From: Kalmusia sp. IMI 367209
Taxonomy: Eukaryota > Ascomycota > Dothideomycetes > Pleosporales > Didymosphaeriaceae
Direction: 5' to 3'
Length of the DNA: 64,000 nt
NCBI GenBank assembly: GCA_027946365.1
Contig: JAPEUQ010000001.1
Location: 3,224,001 to 3,288,000, forward strand
Shown: positions 20,667 to 31,636 of the stretch, piece after piece
Position numbering within the stretch: position 1 is the first letter of the stretch
Layout of the letters: each line of letters begins with the position of its first letter
Notes under the pieces: generated by a model
The model's database searches: none
What the model saw: the letters and a program-made list of their open reading frames with translations, nothing else
What the model was told of the DNA's origin: nothing
Program-made: the position numbers and the translations under genes

Positions 20667-22085
20667 ATGAATTCTGCACGTCCATATTACGACCATCCCA
20701 GTCATGTTGCCGCAGCGGGAATCGCATTACCTATCCTTGATATCATAGTTGTACTTCTCAGATTTCGCGTACGGAGGAAGCACAAGCAAAGCCTACAATG
20801 GGACGATTGGCTTCTGGTACCTGCAACGGTGAGTCCCTCGAGAATAGAACCCGCGGACTAAGGCTCACTATAATTATAGCTTCTGACGCTGGGGATTGGC
20901 ATCGCCGTGGTCTATGGCACTGCAAAAAAGGCTGTTGGGTATCCAGTTCGCTTACCGGAGGACTATAAAGGAGAATGGCTTGATATGAGGACAGAACAAG
21001 TTACTTTAAACTGGGTGGTAAGCTGATCGCGCTCCGATTGCAAATCTGCATATCGAGTCTTTCGCAGGATGCTGACCTTGTAAATATATCAGATACAATG
21101 GGCAGCCGGGATGCTCATGTCTGCTGCGCTCTCCCTCATCAAAACCAGTTTTCTGCTATTCTATCTCCGCATCTTTGCCCTTCCCATGCGCACCTTCACT
21201 GCCATATTCCTCCGTTGTCTCATCGTCCTAGTGTGCCTTTGGGGCTTAGCCTTCTTCTTCGTCATACTATTCCAGTGTAGGCTGGAATTTTGGGCTAATT
21301 ATGGCTCAGCGAGAGAGATAGCTATGCATTGCGTTGATACACCCAAGATGTTGCTCGTACAATCTATTACAGATTTCGTCATAGATGTTTTCATTATTAT
21401 TGCTCCAATCCCGTCTGTAAGTAGGACGCAGCTACTCATTGCTGATTTTGTACTAAGTCGGGGTGATTGAAACAGGTCTGGCGATTACAATTGTCGTTCA
21501 CTAAGAGACTCGGTATCATGGCGGTTTTCCTCCTCGGAGCGGTGTAAGTGCATAGCGACAAATGTTCAAAAGAGACACGGGACCTAATATCTAACAAGGG
21601 CAATCGCGGCCTCCCTGGTGCGTCTTATCATGATAGTCAATATCGCTCTGCACTCCTTCAAATCCACGTCCGATGGTCTTCGTAAGCCACTCTCATTTCG
21701 AACACACATTCATGTCACTAATTCGCCACTAGTGGTTTCTACGCAATATCTCTACTGGTCTATAGTTGAGTGCGGAGTTGGTATCGCTGCAGCGTGTCTG
21801 CCGACCCTGCAGCGGCTTTTCAGGAAGGGAGCGTGGTCTTCATTCGTATCTAGCGCGCGGACATTGTATGGCTCGCATGGTACGGTCGTTTCACGGCATA
21901 CAGGCCCTAGTACTCACTCACTGCGTCCTGTGAAAAGCGGTGAAGATGCATCCTACTACAAATCACCACACAGTCTTGATAGGTCGGACACAACTGCTGA
22001 AGTACGCAGGATGCGGAGCGACGAGACAATCCATACCGATGAGATGTACACTGTAGGGAATGGGAGAGGGTTGGAAACAGTATGA
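20667..22085 (+). CDS. rhodopsin-like 7TM integral membrane protein (PTH11-type/fungal rhodopsin domain)
   Basis: Six exons (20667-20828, 20880-21017, 21093-21416, 21476-21543, 21599-21681, 21733-22085) splice in frame to 375 aa. The protein begins outside the membrane, and helix 1 is followed by the family-typical 'QWDDWLLVPAT'. Further helices include 'AALSLIKTSFLLFYLRIF' and 'LIVLVCLWGLAFFFVILFQC', with 'HCVDTPKMLLVQSITDF' and 'TKRLGIMAVFLLGAVAIAA' between and after them, and a last helix leads into 'AACLPTLQRLF'. The last 90 residues are a hydrophilic Ser/Thr/Arg-rich cytoplasmic tail. This is the large fungal rhodopsin-domain membrane family (PF20684 type), related to PTH11 receptors and common beside secondary-metabolism and host-interaction genes. 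It does not have the retinal-binding features of true opsins. Ligand unknown. Confidence 0.88.
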
Positions 22086-24528
22086 TTATATAAGCAGAAT
22101 GGAAGCTGCTTGTCTTACACTAGAACTATCTTAACCTAGTAATCAAATATGTAGTATTCATCTCAAGTCACGCTATTATTTAAAAGGAAGGATAGGATGC
22201 TAGGATAAGTTGACAGATATGTAACAAGTTTTGAATCGTACTATATTCATAAGATAGTATTATATCCTAGGTTGCACATTCCATATTATATCACTTTGAG
22301 TTCTACATGAAATACATTTAAAATAAAATAATATAAGCAGAGAGGTATAAATGAGTAGATACGTGACACTATCTTTCAACATGCCTTTCAAGCTATCTGA
22401 AAGCAGGAGTAGAGCCGCTGCTATATTTTTGGTTTACTATCCTTTAGATGCGTATAACCTGGGCTACTTCGTCATACGTATATAAAGATATATATCATTC
22501 AGAAAATTTCTAGTATTATTCATCAAGGGCTTCAATAGTGCAGCGTAACGAACAGCTCTACCGCACTGGTCAGCGGCATAATAGAATAGAAGACATAGAA
22601 TTCGGTTCCAACTTTAAGCAGTCAGGATGCTTGGTCTCGTATCATGAAAATAGATCATCATGGTAGCCATAATATGTAAACCGGAACAGTGACTACTATT
22701 ATTATGTTTCGTTTTTCTATCGCTAGACATATTGCAACTTTTTCAATAGAGTGAAATCTTGGAACGTGTCTATCCTGATCACGTGGGACAGATCAAGAAG
22801 AAATGCTCGGCCCGCAAGGAGATCGAGAGCTTCCGTCAGACCAGGGAGTGTTACATCTGTAGGTGGCTCTCTGGCAGCGACCCAATTTTCCGACTCACAA
22901 ATCGCGCACTTTGCGAGAGCCATGGTACGTATCTTAGTTGAATGGAAGAAGTGAGGTCATAGGACGGTCAAAGTGAGCAGACGTGCATACGTCACACTTT
23001 ACAACTGGGCGACAATACCTTTTCAATCAAAAAGTGGCCACCCTTGTCGTCGAAGATGTAAATATTATGCCCACACATGGTACGATCAAGATGAATTGTT
23101 ATCTGTCGGAGCTAACATATAAGCAAGGCATGGCTATATGATTCAGTCATCCCTAATACCTAGAATTCTGACTGGGGCCTATATAGTGATTTCTGTCCCA
23201 CTTGATGTATTTTGAAAGCAATTTGTGATCCAACTTCTATAAAGTCACAGTGTCAATAAGCACAAAGGCAAAAAAAGCTCTTAAACTTGGCCACAGATTC
23301 ATGATCATTCGCTTCGAGCTACATTGTCTATATTGCGTGCATTATACCGAGGCAGCACTGCAATCTAAGGTCTAGATCTCCCACCTCGGTCTACCGCGGC
23401 TAACCTTCAACTCCAGCTTCACGTGGAAAGAGAGCTATTAAGATAGTTCTTGACTGAGAGGTACACAAGTGCGGAAATCCAAGATGATACAGACAGCATT
23501 GATTGCATCATATGCGAATCAAGGAATTCTTTTTTCCGGTTTTTCTCGCCCGTTCATAGTCTGATAAGACTTTTCCAAATCGCAAGACCAGCAAGCACAA
23601 CCACAATACATTGACCAAAGCAAGTAAACAAGAGCCTCACTCATAACGTAACATCAAAGCAACACCCTTTCAATTCGCCCAGTTCGATCAAAGTGCATGA
23701 AACAATAGCGCATCGATCACAATATCCAACCGAGATAGCACCGTGACATCACAGGGACGGGGCCCTCGGCGCGGAAAAGGCGCGCGGCTCTAGTCCCTGC
23801 ATACGCCTTGTGGAGAGAGTGCACCGCCTCACACTGCCTATACACCTCAAAGGAGGCGAGCTGTAGCGTTACGTCCGATCGATGTGGTCGTTGGACCCGC
23901 GTACCCTCTCGGGCCGATCTAGTATCGAATTCATGCGTGACGCCCATCCTTTTCGAGAATTATTCCGGAATGCCGAGGCGAGGTCGATATGCTTTGCCAC
24001 TGCGAATTCGAATTCCTGAGTGCATAGAGGAACATCGCTCTGATTGCACACCCATTCAATGTGTACTATAGGTAGCGGGCACTTTAGAAATTATCAATCG
24101 ACTGACCCCTTGATGAGATACTTGTTTTCGGAGGTATTCTCGAAACAATGTTTATGCATCCCGTTCAGGTGGGTCACGCGGTTAACCATCTATTTTGAAA
24201 CGTGGCGATCTGCTCGGTTCGGAAGGCGACCGGGTGCGCAATTGGTCAATTGGACTTTAGACTATTGACAGTTTCGCTGGGTTGTGGGGATTTGATGGGG
24301 ACCAGGGGAGCGGAGTGGGTAGCTCGGTTGGAGGCATTTCTCCGAATGTGACGATGTGACGTCGGTGAGGTGAGGTGTGAAGTCATATTGTAGATGAGAG
24401 GTATAAAGCTGTACTGCTGCGCTCATGCTAAAAACCCATCATCAGCATTCGCATCACATCAATCTCCTCCTATCTCATTTCCAAATTCAAGCCTATTCTT
24501 CAATCACATATCCTACACCATCATCATC
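22086..24528. other. 2.4-kb intergenic stretch, AT-rich on the left
   Basis: From 22090 to 22740 the sequence is strongly AT-rich with stops in all frames. Around 22723-22960 short open frames occur on both strands (one contains two CxxC-like Cys pairs), but none has a start, splice partners or homology I can name. The right end holds the promoter of the secreted protein gene. Confidence 0.45.
24402..24407 (+). promoter_or_regulatory. TATA box of the small secreted protein gene
   Basis: TATAAA lies 127 bp upstream of the ATG at 24529, ahead of a C/T/A-rich leader rich in CATCA repeats. Confidence 0.55.
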
Positions 24529-25037
24529 ATGCAGCTCCTCGCCCTCACCACCCTCTTCGCCGCTGCCCTCGCAGCGCCCGCTCCCCAAACCACAGATTGC
24601 CCTAACCCCGCGCACTGCGGTGGTAGTGCACCCGATCCATCAACCTACGAAAACATCGACATCTCCGATTTCTACCTCCGCAAGAACCCTGGCATCCAGA
24701 ACGCAGGCTTCACCCTAGCGGGCGCAAATGGCACAGTGCAATGCGAGATTGGCGCTGTCGAGAGCCTACCGTCAGAGGTGCAGATCTGTGGCGACAGCAA
24801 GTATCGCTTTGGATTGATTGAGTCCGAGTCGGACGGAGAGGCTGGCTTGAGGCTGTATCACGAAACGGGCTTGGCTAGCGGAAAGACAGGCGAGGGTAAG
24901 TTACTCTGCGAGCATCCATATAGGCGGGAGCTAACGGATTTCTAGGCTCGGTGCCGATCTACTGCCATGCCGGTGGTAACGGACCAGACGATTTTGTCTG
25001 CCAGCAGGTTAACGCTGTCACAATTGTCATCCAGTAA
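24529..25037 (+). CDS. small secreted cysteine-containing protein
   Basis: Two exons (24529-24895 and 24946-25037) with a 50-bp intron give 152 aa. MQLLALTTLFAAALAAPAP is a textbook signal peptide. The mature protein has six Cys: two in 'TDCPNPAHCGG', one each in 'TVQCEIG' and 'VQICGDS', one in the second-exon segment 'PIYCHAGG' and one in 'DFVCQQV', suggesting three disulphides. Splicing is supported because both the frame and the Cys-rich end continue. An N-glycosylation sequon (NGT) is visible. I know no named family. Size, Cys content and secretion are effector-like, but many saprotrophs also encode such proteins. A TATA box precedes it. Confidence 0.8.
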
Positions 25038-25512
25038 GGGAATGAAAGGAACAAAAAGACAGAACAGACAACAGGCCTCTAGAGAACTGGCCATAAAATA
25101 ATAAATAATGTGTCTTGATATGCTCGCTTTCGACTCCCTGTGATGTGACTCCCCTGCTCTTGAGCGTTGCCCGGTAGTATAGGCTGTCCTACTCGGTTTG
25201 TTCGGCGCAATCATCTCAAACTTTTGCATGGTATGACCGCAGCGCTCATGCGACTAGGTTCGGCAATCTAAGTGACATGACTCGAAAACAACACGCTTGT
25301 TCGAGGGTGGTATGTTGACCTATGTACCAGTTAAGCTCGCTGAATGACGCTAAGGCCATCTACCATAGTCGTAGAGCTCAAAGTGCGTCATATGCATCTC
25401 TGCACGTTGCGCTCGGAGTTGAGGCTAGATTAGGCCTGGTACCCAGTCGTTACAATTGACATCGTCCAGTTGGATCGTTTGTTGGCATTGAGAAAAGGTA
25501 TGGTAAGGCTGC
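25038..25512. other. intergenic between convergent genes
   Basis: 475 bp between two convergent stop codons. No gene or hairpin terminator is evident. Confidence 0.5.
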
Positions 25513-26745
25513 TCAATCTCGGTCATCAGTCCTGGGGCGTTTGCTTTCTCTGTTGTCATCATCGCCAAATCTCTTTCTCTCTCCCAGCGGTCGGGCATTT
25601 GCACCTGTTGCGCCTTCTCGATCCCTATCTCTGCCGCTAAACCCATCAGAACGGAAACGTTCATCCACGCCGTAATCGCCCTGCTCCCTGGGTCGGCGTA
25701 CGTCCCCATAATCACCCCATTTGCCCGTATCCTCACTCTTCATGTCCCTGTACCTCGTCCTACCTTTCTTGCCTAACTTGGTCATATCGCGAATTTGCAT
25801 GTACTCCGGCAGCACTTCACGGTTTGTCTGATCCTCGAATCTCGCGCCCATAACGTTCCGCTTGTCGATACCTAGTTCCGCAAGGTCTTCTTGGAAGAAG
25901 GCACCTTTGTGGAAGTACTTCTGCATGAACTGCATCTGGCCCCTGTCTCCGCGTTCCTCCTTCTGTTTCTCAAGATATACGCGATCTTCAGCTTCTCGTT
26001 CTGCTGTTGTGAGGTTCCGTCGCCTCTCGATCTCGGCGCGCTCTGCTTCGGCTTCTTCGATGGCAAGACGATCGCGTTTGATGCGTTTAAGTTCACGGAG
26101 TTTCCAGGCCGCATACTCGGCTTCGGGGTCTAAGCCGTCCGTGTCGTCTACTTCGTTGATGTCGGCTTCTTCCACGTCGTCGTCCCAGTCCTTCTTTCCT
26201 GCAGCCTTTTCCGCCGCGCGTTGTTCGATCTGTTCCTGCACCAGCGCCCTCGTCTGCTCCTGTCGCCGCTGCTCCTCTTCTGCTGCTATGTCTTCTGCAG
26301 TCTTCGCGGGCGCTGCCACTTTGTCGCGCTGGTTCTTCTTCAAGAACACAGGCCGCAGCAACTTCTTCGGTGCTTCCTCCTCACTACTTTCCTCCTCTTC
26401 TGAGCTCTCTTCATCGCTGCCACTCTCGCTGCCACTACCACTTCCACTGCCCTCGCCTTCCTCTTCCCCTTCGCTCTCAGTCTCAAACTCGTCTTCCAGA
26501 TGTTTGAGGTCCTCTTCTGGCTTCTTTCTTGCCGCGAGGTGCGATTTGAGTGCTGATTTTGGGAATGAAGAGGCTATAGGCGCCGGTTTCGGCTTCACAA
26601 ACGGCTTCGGCTTCTGCTCTTCCTCTTCTGATTCCGACTCGTCGCTGCTATCACGCTCTTTTACTTCGGCGACAGCGGGCTTTCCGGCGAAATGTCGCGT
26701 GCGCACAGGCTGTGCTGTAAGTTTCTTTGATTTCGGCGGCGGCAT
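25513..26745 (-). CDS. MFAP1-family pre-mRNA splicing factor
   Basis: Single exon, 410 aa from the ATG at 26745 (start 'MPPPKSKKLTAQPVRTRHF'). The upstream open frame adds 27 residues without family similarity. Residues 40-170 are a highly acidic Ser/Glu low-complexity region. The conserved MFAP1 C-terminal domain (PF06991) follows: a charged helix with 'EYAAWKLRELKRIKRDR', then 'ERRRNLTTAEREAEDR', 'MQFMQKYFHKGAFFQED' and 'LGKKGRTRYRDMKSEDTGKW'. The 'KYFHKGAFF' and 'GRTRYRDM' segments are diagnostic. MFAP1 is a nuclear component of the spliceosomal B complex. The tail is Arg/Asp/Gly-rich. An antisense frame of 348 codons mirrors this gene and is a shadow of its biased composition. Confidence 0.93.
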   Translation of the reverse strand: MPPPKSKKLTAQPVRTRHFAGKPAVAEVKERDSSDESESEEEEQKPKPFVKPKPAPIASSFPKSALKSHLAARKKPEEDLKHLEDEFETESEGEEEGEGSGSGSGSESGSDEESSEEEESSEEEAPKKLLRPVFLKKNQRDKVAAPAKTAEDIAAEEEQRRQEQTRALVQEQIEQRAAEKAAGKKDWDDDVEEADINEVDDTDGLDPEAEYAAWKLRELKRIKRDRLAIEEAEAERAEIERRRNLTTAEREAEDRVYLEKQKEERGDRGQMQFMQKYFHKGAFFQEDLAELGIDKRNVMGARFEDQTNREVLPEYMQIRDMTKLGKKGRTRYRDMKSEDTGKWGDYGDVRRPREQGDYGVDERFRSDGFSGRDRDREGATGANARPLGERKRFGDDDNRESKRPRTDDRD

Positions 26746-27977
26746 CGTGGAAGATCGTGAATTCGAAGGTGGGCCGAAAAGCGATCCGAAAAAGCGAGCA
26801 AAGATCGATGCGGAGCTGTTGGCCAAAAGTCGCGAACGCGATGCCGCGGTTCAACTAGCGTCTTGGCGACACTCGGTTGTTCTTTCCTTTTACGTTTCAA
26901 CCGCATAACTATCTTCACTTTTCGGCTTTCTTTGCATTGCAACACTCGCTACACATCAAAGCCCATATCAGTTTAATTTCAGACAGATGGAGGTAGTACT
27001 ACCCTCGCGAAATCGAGTCATCCACACCATCAGATCTCCCCAGAAGATGACTCATTAAATTCTTACATTAAGCGTTCCTATATCTATACCTAAAGTCGCG
27101 TTCCATAACCCACCAGGACTGCCACACCTCAATCTGATTACTGCCGTGTTATTCAGGCTTTAAACCACAATATCACACAAGGCTATGCTGACGAATCAGC
27201 TAATCGTCTATATAATGACATGTATGATGCAGGTCTCAATTTCCTCATTCCAAGCCTACTTCGCAGATCAATCTACAGTTCAACAAGCGATTCGTGATGG
27301 CTAATTTGGTACACTTTTCAACCTCATTCGCTACCCCTTTGGGTCTAGTTAAAATGATGAGATAATTTGTTTTGTGACTAGCTTCGGCAATATTTGATGG
27401 TCATGCCTGTGTTACTCAGCACCTTGAGATCGACGATTGAGCTCATCGACGTCTCATTTCTAGGTCAGACTTTCAGCTACCGGTATTTAATTAGATAGTT
27501 TTAACGTGAACCCTACTCAGCTACGCAGTCACACAAAACTTAGGATAATACGGATTCGTTCGAGTCATGAACAATGTAGCTACAGTTGCTTCGACTCGGC
27601 TTCAATTGTCTAGCTCTAGTCTAAGCTGAGATGTATCCCATCAGGGACCAGGATATAAGATGCGATACCCACAGACTGAGCTGCTAGAATCATTTCAAGC
27701 ACATTCTATGCTCTATCGCACTTCCCCATTCTTTCGGCAATCCCGTCACTCCGACCCAGCATATCTACCCAAATACCACGGCTTCGCAATCGCAATAATC
27801 TGCGTTCTCAGCATCCCCTCATCGACTCCATGCTCCAAAATATACCCCTTCTCCTCTATCAAGATATCCTGCTGCATCCATTTCAAAAACGGCCCAATTC
27901 CCCTCATATCCCTCCCAATCCCCTTCTCTCTCAGAAATTCCCAGCCCTGCTCCAGTCGCTGCTCCGAGCACCAAGCC
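26746..27977. other. 1.2-kb intergenic stretch
   Basis: The left end is the MFAP1 promoter. From about 27000 to 27660 the sequence is AT-rich and stop-rich. It may include a degraded element, but I cannot name one. An open frame at 27660-28127 overlaps the RNA ligase antisense and is not called. Confidence 0.45.
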
Positions 27978-28849
27978 TTACCAACCGTCGCAGCAGCTTC
28001 CCGCTTTCTCCTCCGCTCCAGCGGCAGGCTTCTTCGGCGCAGGCGTAAAAGTGGGCTTGAACCTTCCGCCTTTAGTCTTAAACCAGAGATCTGTATCGTG
28101 AATATATGGCACGAGTTTCCAAACTAGCCCCTCGCCTTCGCCTACCACGCCGAAGGATTCCGCAAAGGGGCACCGTGCAGCGACTTTCTCGGCAAGTGGC
28201 TCTAATTCACTGATAGTCTTCTCTGGGTTTTCAGGATAGAGAATTGAGTGATACGTTCCCGCGCGCGAGATATTGTAGATGTCTTCTTCTGGTGCCTCGA
28301 TATCCGCGTATTCACTGTCCGCGATCCAGGCGCCGTTTATTTTGGCGGAGATGATCACGAGGCGCTTGGAGAGACTGGATATGGCGACACCCTTTTGGAT
28401 CTTCTCGCCTATCCATTCGCCTGCTATCGTGATGGGCAGGCTCGCATCCAGAGGAGTGCCGGGGTTCACTGTTTTCCAACGAGTTACGAATTGGTCGCGG
28501 AGTTTCAGGATCGTGGGTTGCTTTGTGGACATTGCTTTTGCGAAGCCTTGATTGTCTGCTGTTTCTATAAGAGTGGCATTGTTACGGGATTGAAGGATGA
28601 TGGTGTTGTCGTTGTATATCAGGATGTCCGCGTGGGTGCCGTGGAGCTTTACGGTGCCAATAATGGGTATCGGAGGAAGATTTGTTTCATCTTCTGGGTG
28701 TTCTGGGTCTAGGACTTTGTATTTTAGGGTTTTGATGATCTAGGTTTGAAGGTAAGTTTTCATGAAGAGTAGACCTCGTAATTCCTGACCTCTTTAATGT
28801 GGTTGGTTATTTTTGGGTACAGAGTGGATTCCGACGATTGAGTAGCCAT
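27978..28849 (-). CDS. stand-alone RNA ligase (nucleotidyltransferase domain, T4 Rnl-like)
   Basis: Two exons (28849-28790 and 28739-27978) with a 50-bp intron give 273 aa. The intron removes an in-frame TAG and joins 'ITNHIKE' to 'IIKTLKYKVL'. The covalent nucleotidyltransferase motifs can be read in order: motif I 'GTVKLHGTHADI' with the candidate AMP-accepting Lys51; a motif III-like 'IAGEWIGEKIQKG' at about 126-137; motif IV 'EGLVWK' at about 223-228; motif V 'LWFKTKGGRF' at about 239-247. The N-terminal part carries 'IILQSRNN', expected for motif Ia. This fits the RNA_ligase family (PF09414), which seals RNA 5'-phosphate/3'-OH ends via ligase-adenylate. It is not the tripartite fungal tRNA ligase Trl1, since there is no kinase or CPDase domain. 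No repair partner is adjacent. Substrate unknown. Confidence 0.82.
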
Positions 28850-29813
28850 ACTTGCGACAAGCTACAATGTAGCGCTCGGGTGGGATCGATAATGCTAGTA
28901 GCGCTTAGTTAGTTTCGTGTATCATGAAGTCTGCTTACTTAGCCTTAGCTTAACAAACAGCTCGGTCTTATCAAAGCCGGTGTATAGTGACAGAGCGCCA
29001 ATTTATATGAGAAAGGAGGGCAATGTCAGTAGGAGACTTTGTATTATGAAAAATAAGATGACTATCATGTTGTGACTCCTCCCTAGGACAAGAATGGCGC
29101 GTGCTGATTCATACCCAAGTTCCGCGTGGCGCAGCACATGACTAGCCGCAACTAGGCTGAGTATAGTTCAACTATGTCGATATAATCTAGATGGGAAAGT
29201 ACGCTGACACAGTCTTCTAGACATATGTTATCGTAGCTGGCAGAGGGTCGAGGGTCGTCTTTTCGCTCAAGGATGCTGATTGGTTCACAAGCGAAGTGCT
29301 TTTTAGGTATGGTGTGATAGCGGCTGTCGAGAGACAACAGCCCTCACAGCTTCTCACATGTTCACCATCAAAGCGTTGACGTAAGTATTCGATTTTCTAG
29401 CTATCAGGTGTACTAATGATGCTAAATTCTTGTACTCTGAATACCAGCTACACCATTCCACAGCGCAATCGAATACTGCTAAAGCCATTTTTCGCTCGCT
29501 CCATCTCAGAGAGCTCCATCTCAGAGACGAAGTACCAGCAGCGAATCAGAGTACACTTTGCTTCGATGCGCTAATTTGTCGGTAAGCGAGTACCTTCCAG
29601 TGCCAGGCCGCTTTTTTTTTTCATTCACTATTTTGGTTAAACCAATATTCAACTGCATCTTATTTGAACTCATATCAAGCGACTATCTACACGGTATCTA
29701 CGAGCCAAATCCCCATTCCTCACAGCATTCGCATCCTCCATATAGGCCATCAACGGACTCAATCGCCCAATCTATATCCTTCGGATCTACTTCAATCTCT
29801 CGACCGGCTACTC
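28850..29813. other. intergenic, no gene seen
   Basis: This 964-bp region lies upstream of the RNA ligase and downstream of the ankyrin pseudogene. Open frames are short and featureless. A T9 run occurs near 29613. Confidence 0.45.
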
Positions 29814-31636
29814 TTAGCGCTTCTGTCCACCTGTTATATGCGCTTTCTCCACAGCAACTTCGGACGGAGTAACGGATTTATTACGCAAGGCAGGAGGTAT
29901 GGATCGTGACCTCGCTTTACTGGTGGCTTTCAAGTCGACTCCTTTCTCCAGGAGGAATGGAATAGCTTCGGAATTGCCTGCACCGGCGGCTACATGGAGA
30001 AAGTTCCATCCTCGAATATCCATTCTATCTTTCAGACTGGGATCGTCGTACAGTCTCCGAAGTTCTTCTAGTGTCCCCATATTTCCAAAGCAAACAGCAC
30101 AGAAGATAGGTGTCCAATGCAAGTTGTGCGTCTGAGAATCGACAGAAGCTTTCAGCTGAGTCAAAGTTCTAACGTCGGCGGCAGTTCCAAAAGTAGCCAC
30201 GCGATGTAAAACGCTCCATCCATCTTTGTCCTGGCCATTGAAATTAGAAAAGAAGTTGGACGAAAGAATTTCGAGAAATTCTGTCTGCGGAACCTTGTTT
30301 TGCCCTGCGTACCCGAAAAGGAAAAAGGCAGACGTAAAGCCATCGTCCCCAAGGACTTCAATGTCCGCACCACTGTGTATGAGTAGCCTGGCAATCTGGG
30401 GTTGACGGTAGTAGGATGCGGCATGGAGGACCATCCTGCAGTAAACGTATCAGCGTATTGTTCGCAAGTATACGCAGCAGCTACCTACGATCGAATTGGA
30501 GTTCCAGCATTGATCAGAAAATGAGCAAGCTCAATAGATCCACTTTCTGTAGCATACTAGGTAGGTAAGCTTATATCCAGTATTTCTGACAATTTGACAT
30601 ACCCAAAGTAGACTCTTGTCATCGGCCGATATATCATTCGGCGAGGCCATGTGCTCTCTGAAGAGATCACGAACCGCAATTATATCCCCTCTCTTGCAAG
30701 CTTTGACGATCTCGGATTCCACAGGGACAAGATTACAAAAATTCAGGCTCCCATTAATGACCTGAAAGTTCGGCCAAGATGTTCGCATTTTCCGAAGTGA
30801 CGTTGATAGAATGAAGGCTTTCTGGCCCCAGAACCAGAAAAAGGGAAGGCGTGTATATAGTTCGTAAGCATTTTGAAATTCATTGCTTGACTGAATGAGT
30901 AGGAGCTCAGTGCGAAAAGCCGATTTCCACGATTCGGGAAATGAAGAGCTTTTCAGAAAGCGGAAGGCAGTCAGAGAATCAGTTTGAGACGTCGTGCTGT
31001 CTTTCTGGGCATTATTTTCGCCTTGAGAGAAACGACGCCTCTGGGATTTATCATGATAACTTTTCAATTGTTCAAGTATGCTTTCATTCTGCCGAGCGTG
31101 ATGATGGCGCGCTTCTGCATTGGCTCTTCTACGTCTAACAGTTAGCAGGTACGGAGAATCTCCAACCCCTCTACCAAATATACAAATTCTCTCCGTGTAT
31201 TGTGACAACGTACATATCAATAACCTGTAGAATTACACAGAGACTTAATTCCGTCTTTTGCAAACTCAGCAAATGCTCCTGCACCTTTTTCCGATCAAAC
31301 ATAGCCCAGGCAATCCGCGACGACGTCTGCTTTTTTATCACGCGAATATCGTTGATAAGGATGACGTATAGCAGCGAGGCTTGTTTTTGCGGCTCCTAGT
31401 GACTGCTGGAGGATCCATGCCTCCTCATTTGTAAGTGAAGAAGTGAGGCCGTGTTTTTTGTCGGATTATGAAATAAATTCCAGTTCGAGCCAGATCAGGG
31501 ATGTCTGGTTCGAGATTTGGATTAGTTCCCTCGGTGCGTCATGGTAGCGGTGTAGGAGATCGGATGACAAAGTCCATATTTCTTTTGCAAGAGCTACAAG
31601 TGTTACGATTGATGCGACAGCGCCGACTACTTCCAT
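29814..31636 (-). pseudogene. broken STAND-type N-terminal domain plus ankyrin repeat gene
   Basis: From the ATG at 31636 the translation opens 'MEVVGAVASIVTLVALAKEI' and continues 'HDAPRELIQISNQTSLIWLELEFIS'. This is the fungal N-terminal domain found on STAND and ankyrin proteins. The frame then meets TAA at 31468-31466, continues in frame with 'LTSSLTNEEAWILQQSLGAA', and shifts by one base at an A6 run (plus strand 31331-31336). It then resumes with 'RIAWAMFDRKKVQEHLLSLQ'. Downstream exons are intact. They join cleanly through GT-AG introns into 'IRRRANAEARHHHARQ', a linker, and an ankyrin solenoid ('VLHAASYYRQPQIARLLIHSGADI', 'GWNFLHVAAGAGNSEAIPFLLEKG') ending at 29814. The intact splice sites suggest recent inactivation, or sequencing errors at one homopolymer plus one base. 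Ankyrin STAND relatives are candidate non-self sensors. Confidence 0.75.

Noticed and set aside
22759..22941. 60-codon ORF with several Cys residues
   Set aside because: No signal peptide or reliable start, and surrounded by AT-rich noncoding sequence.
25862..26908. 348-codon plus-strand open frame rich in Ser
   Set aside because: Antisense of the MFAP1 gene. The Ser runs mirror its Glu-rich codons.
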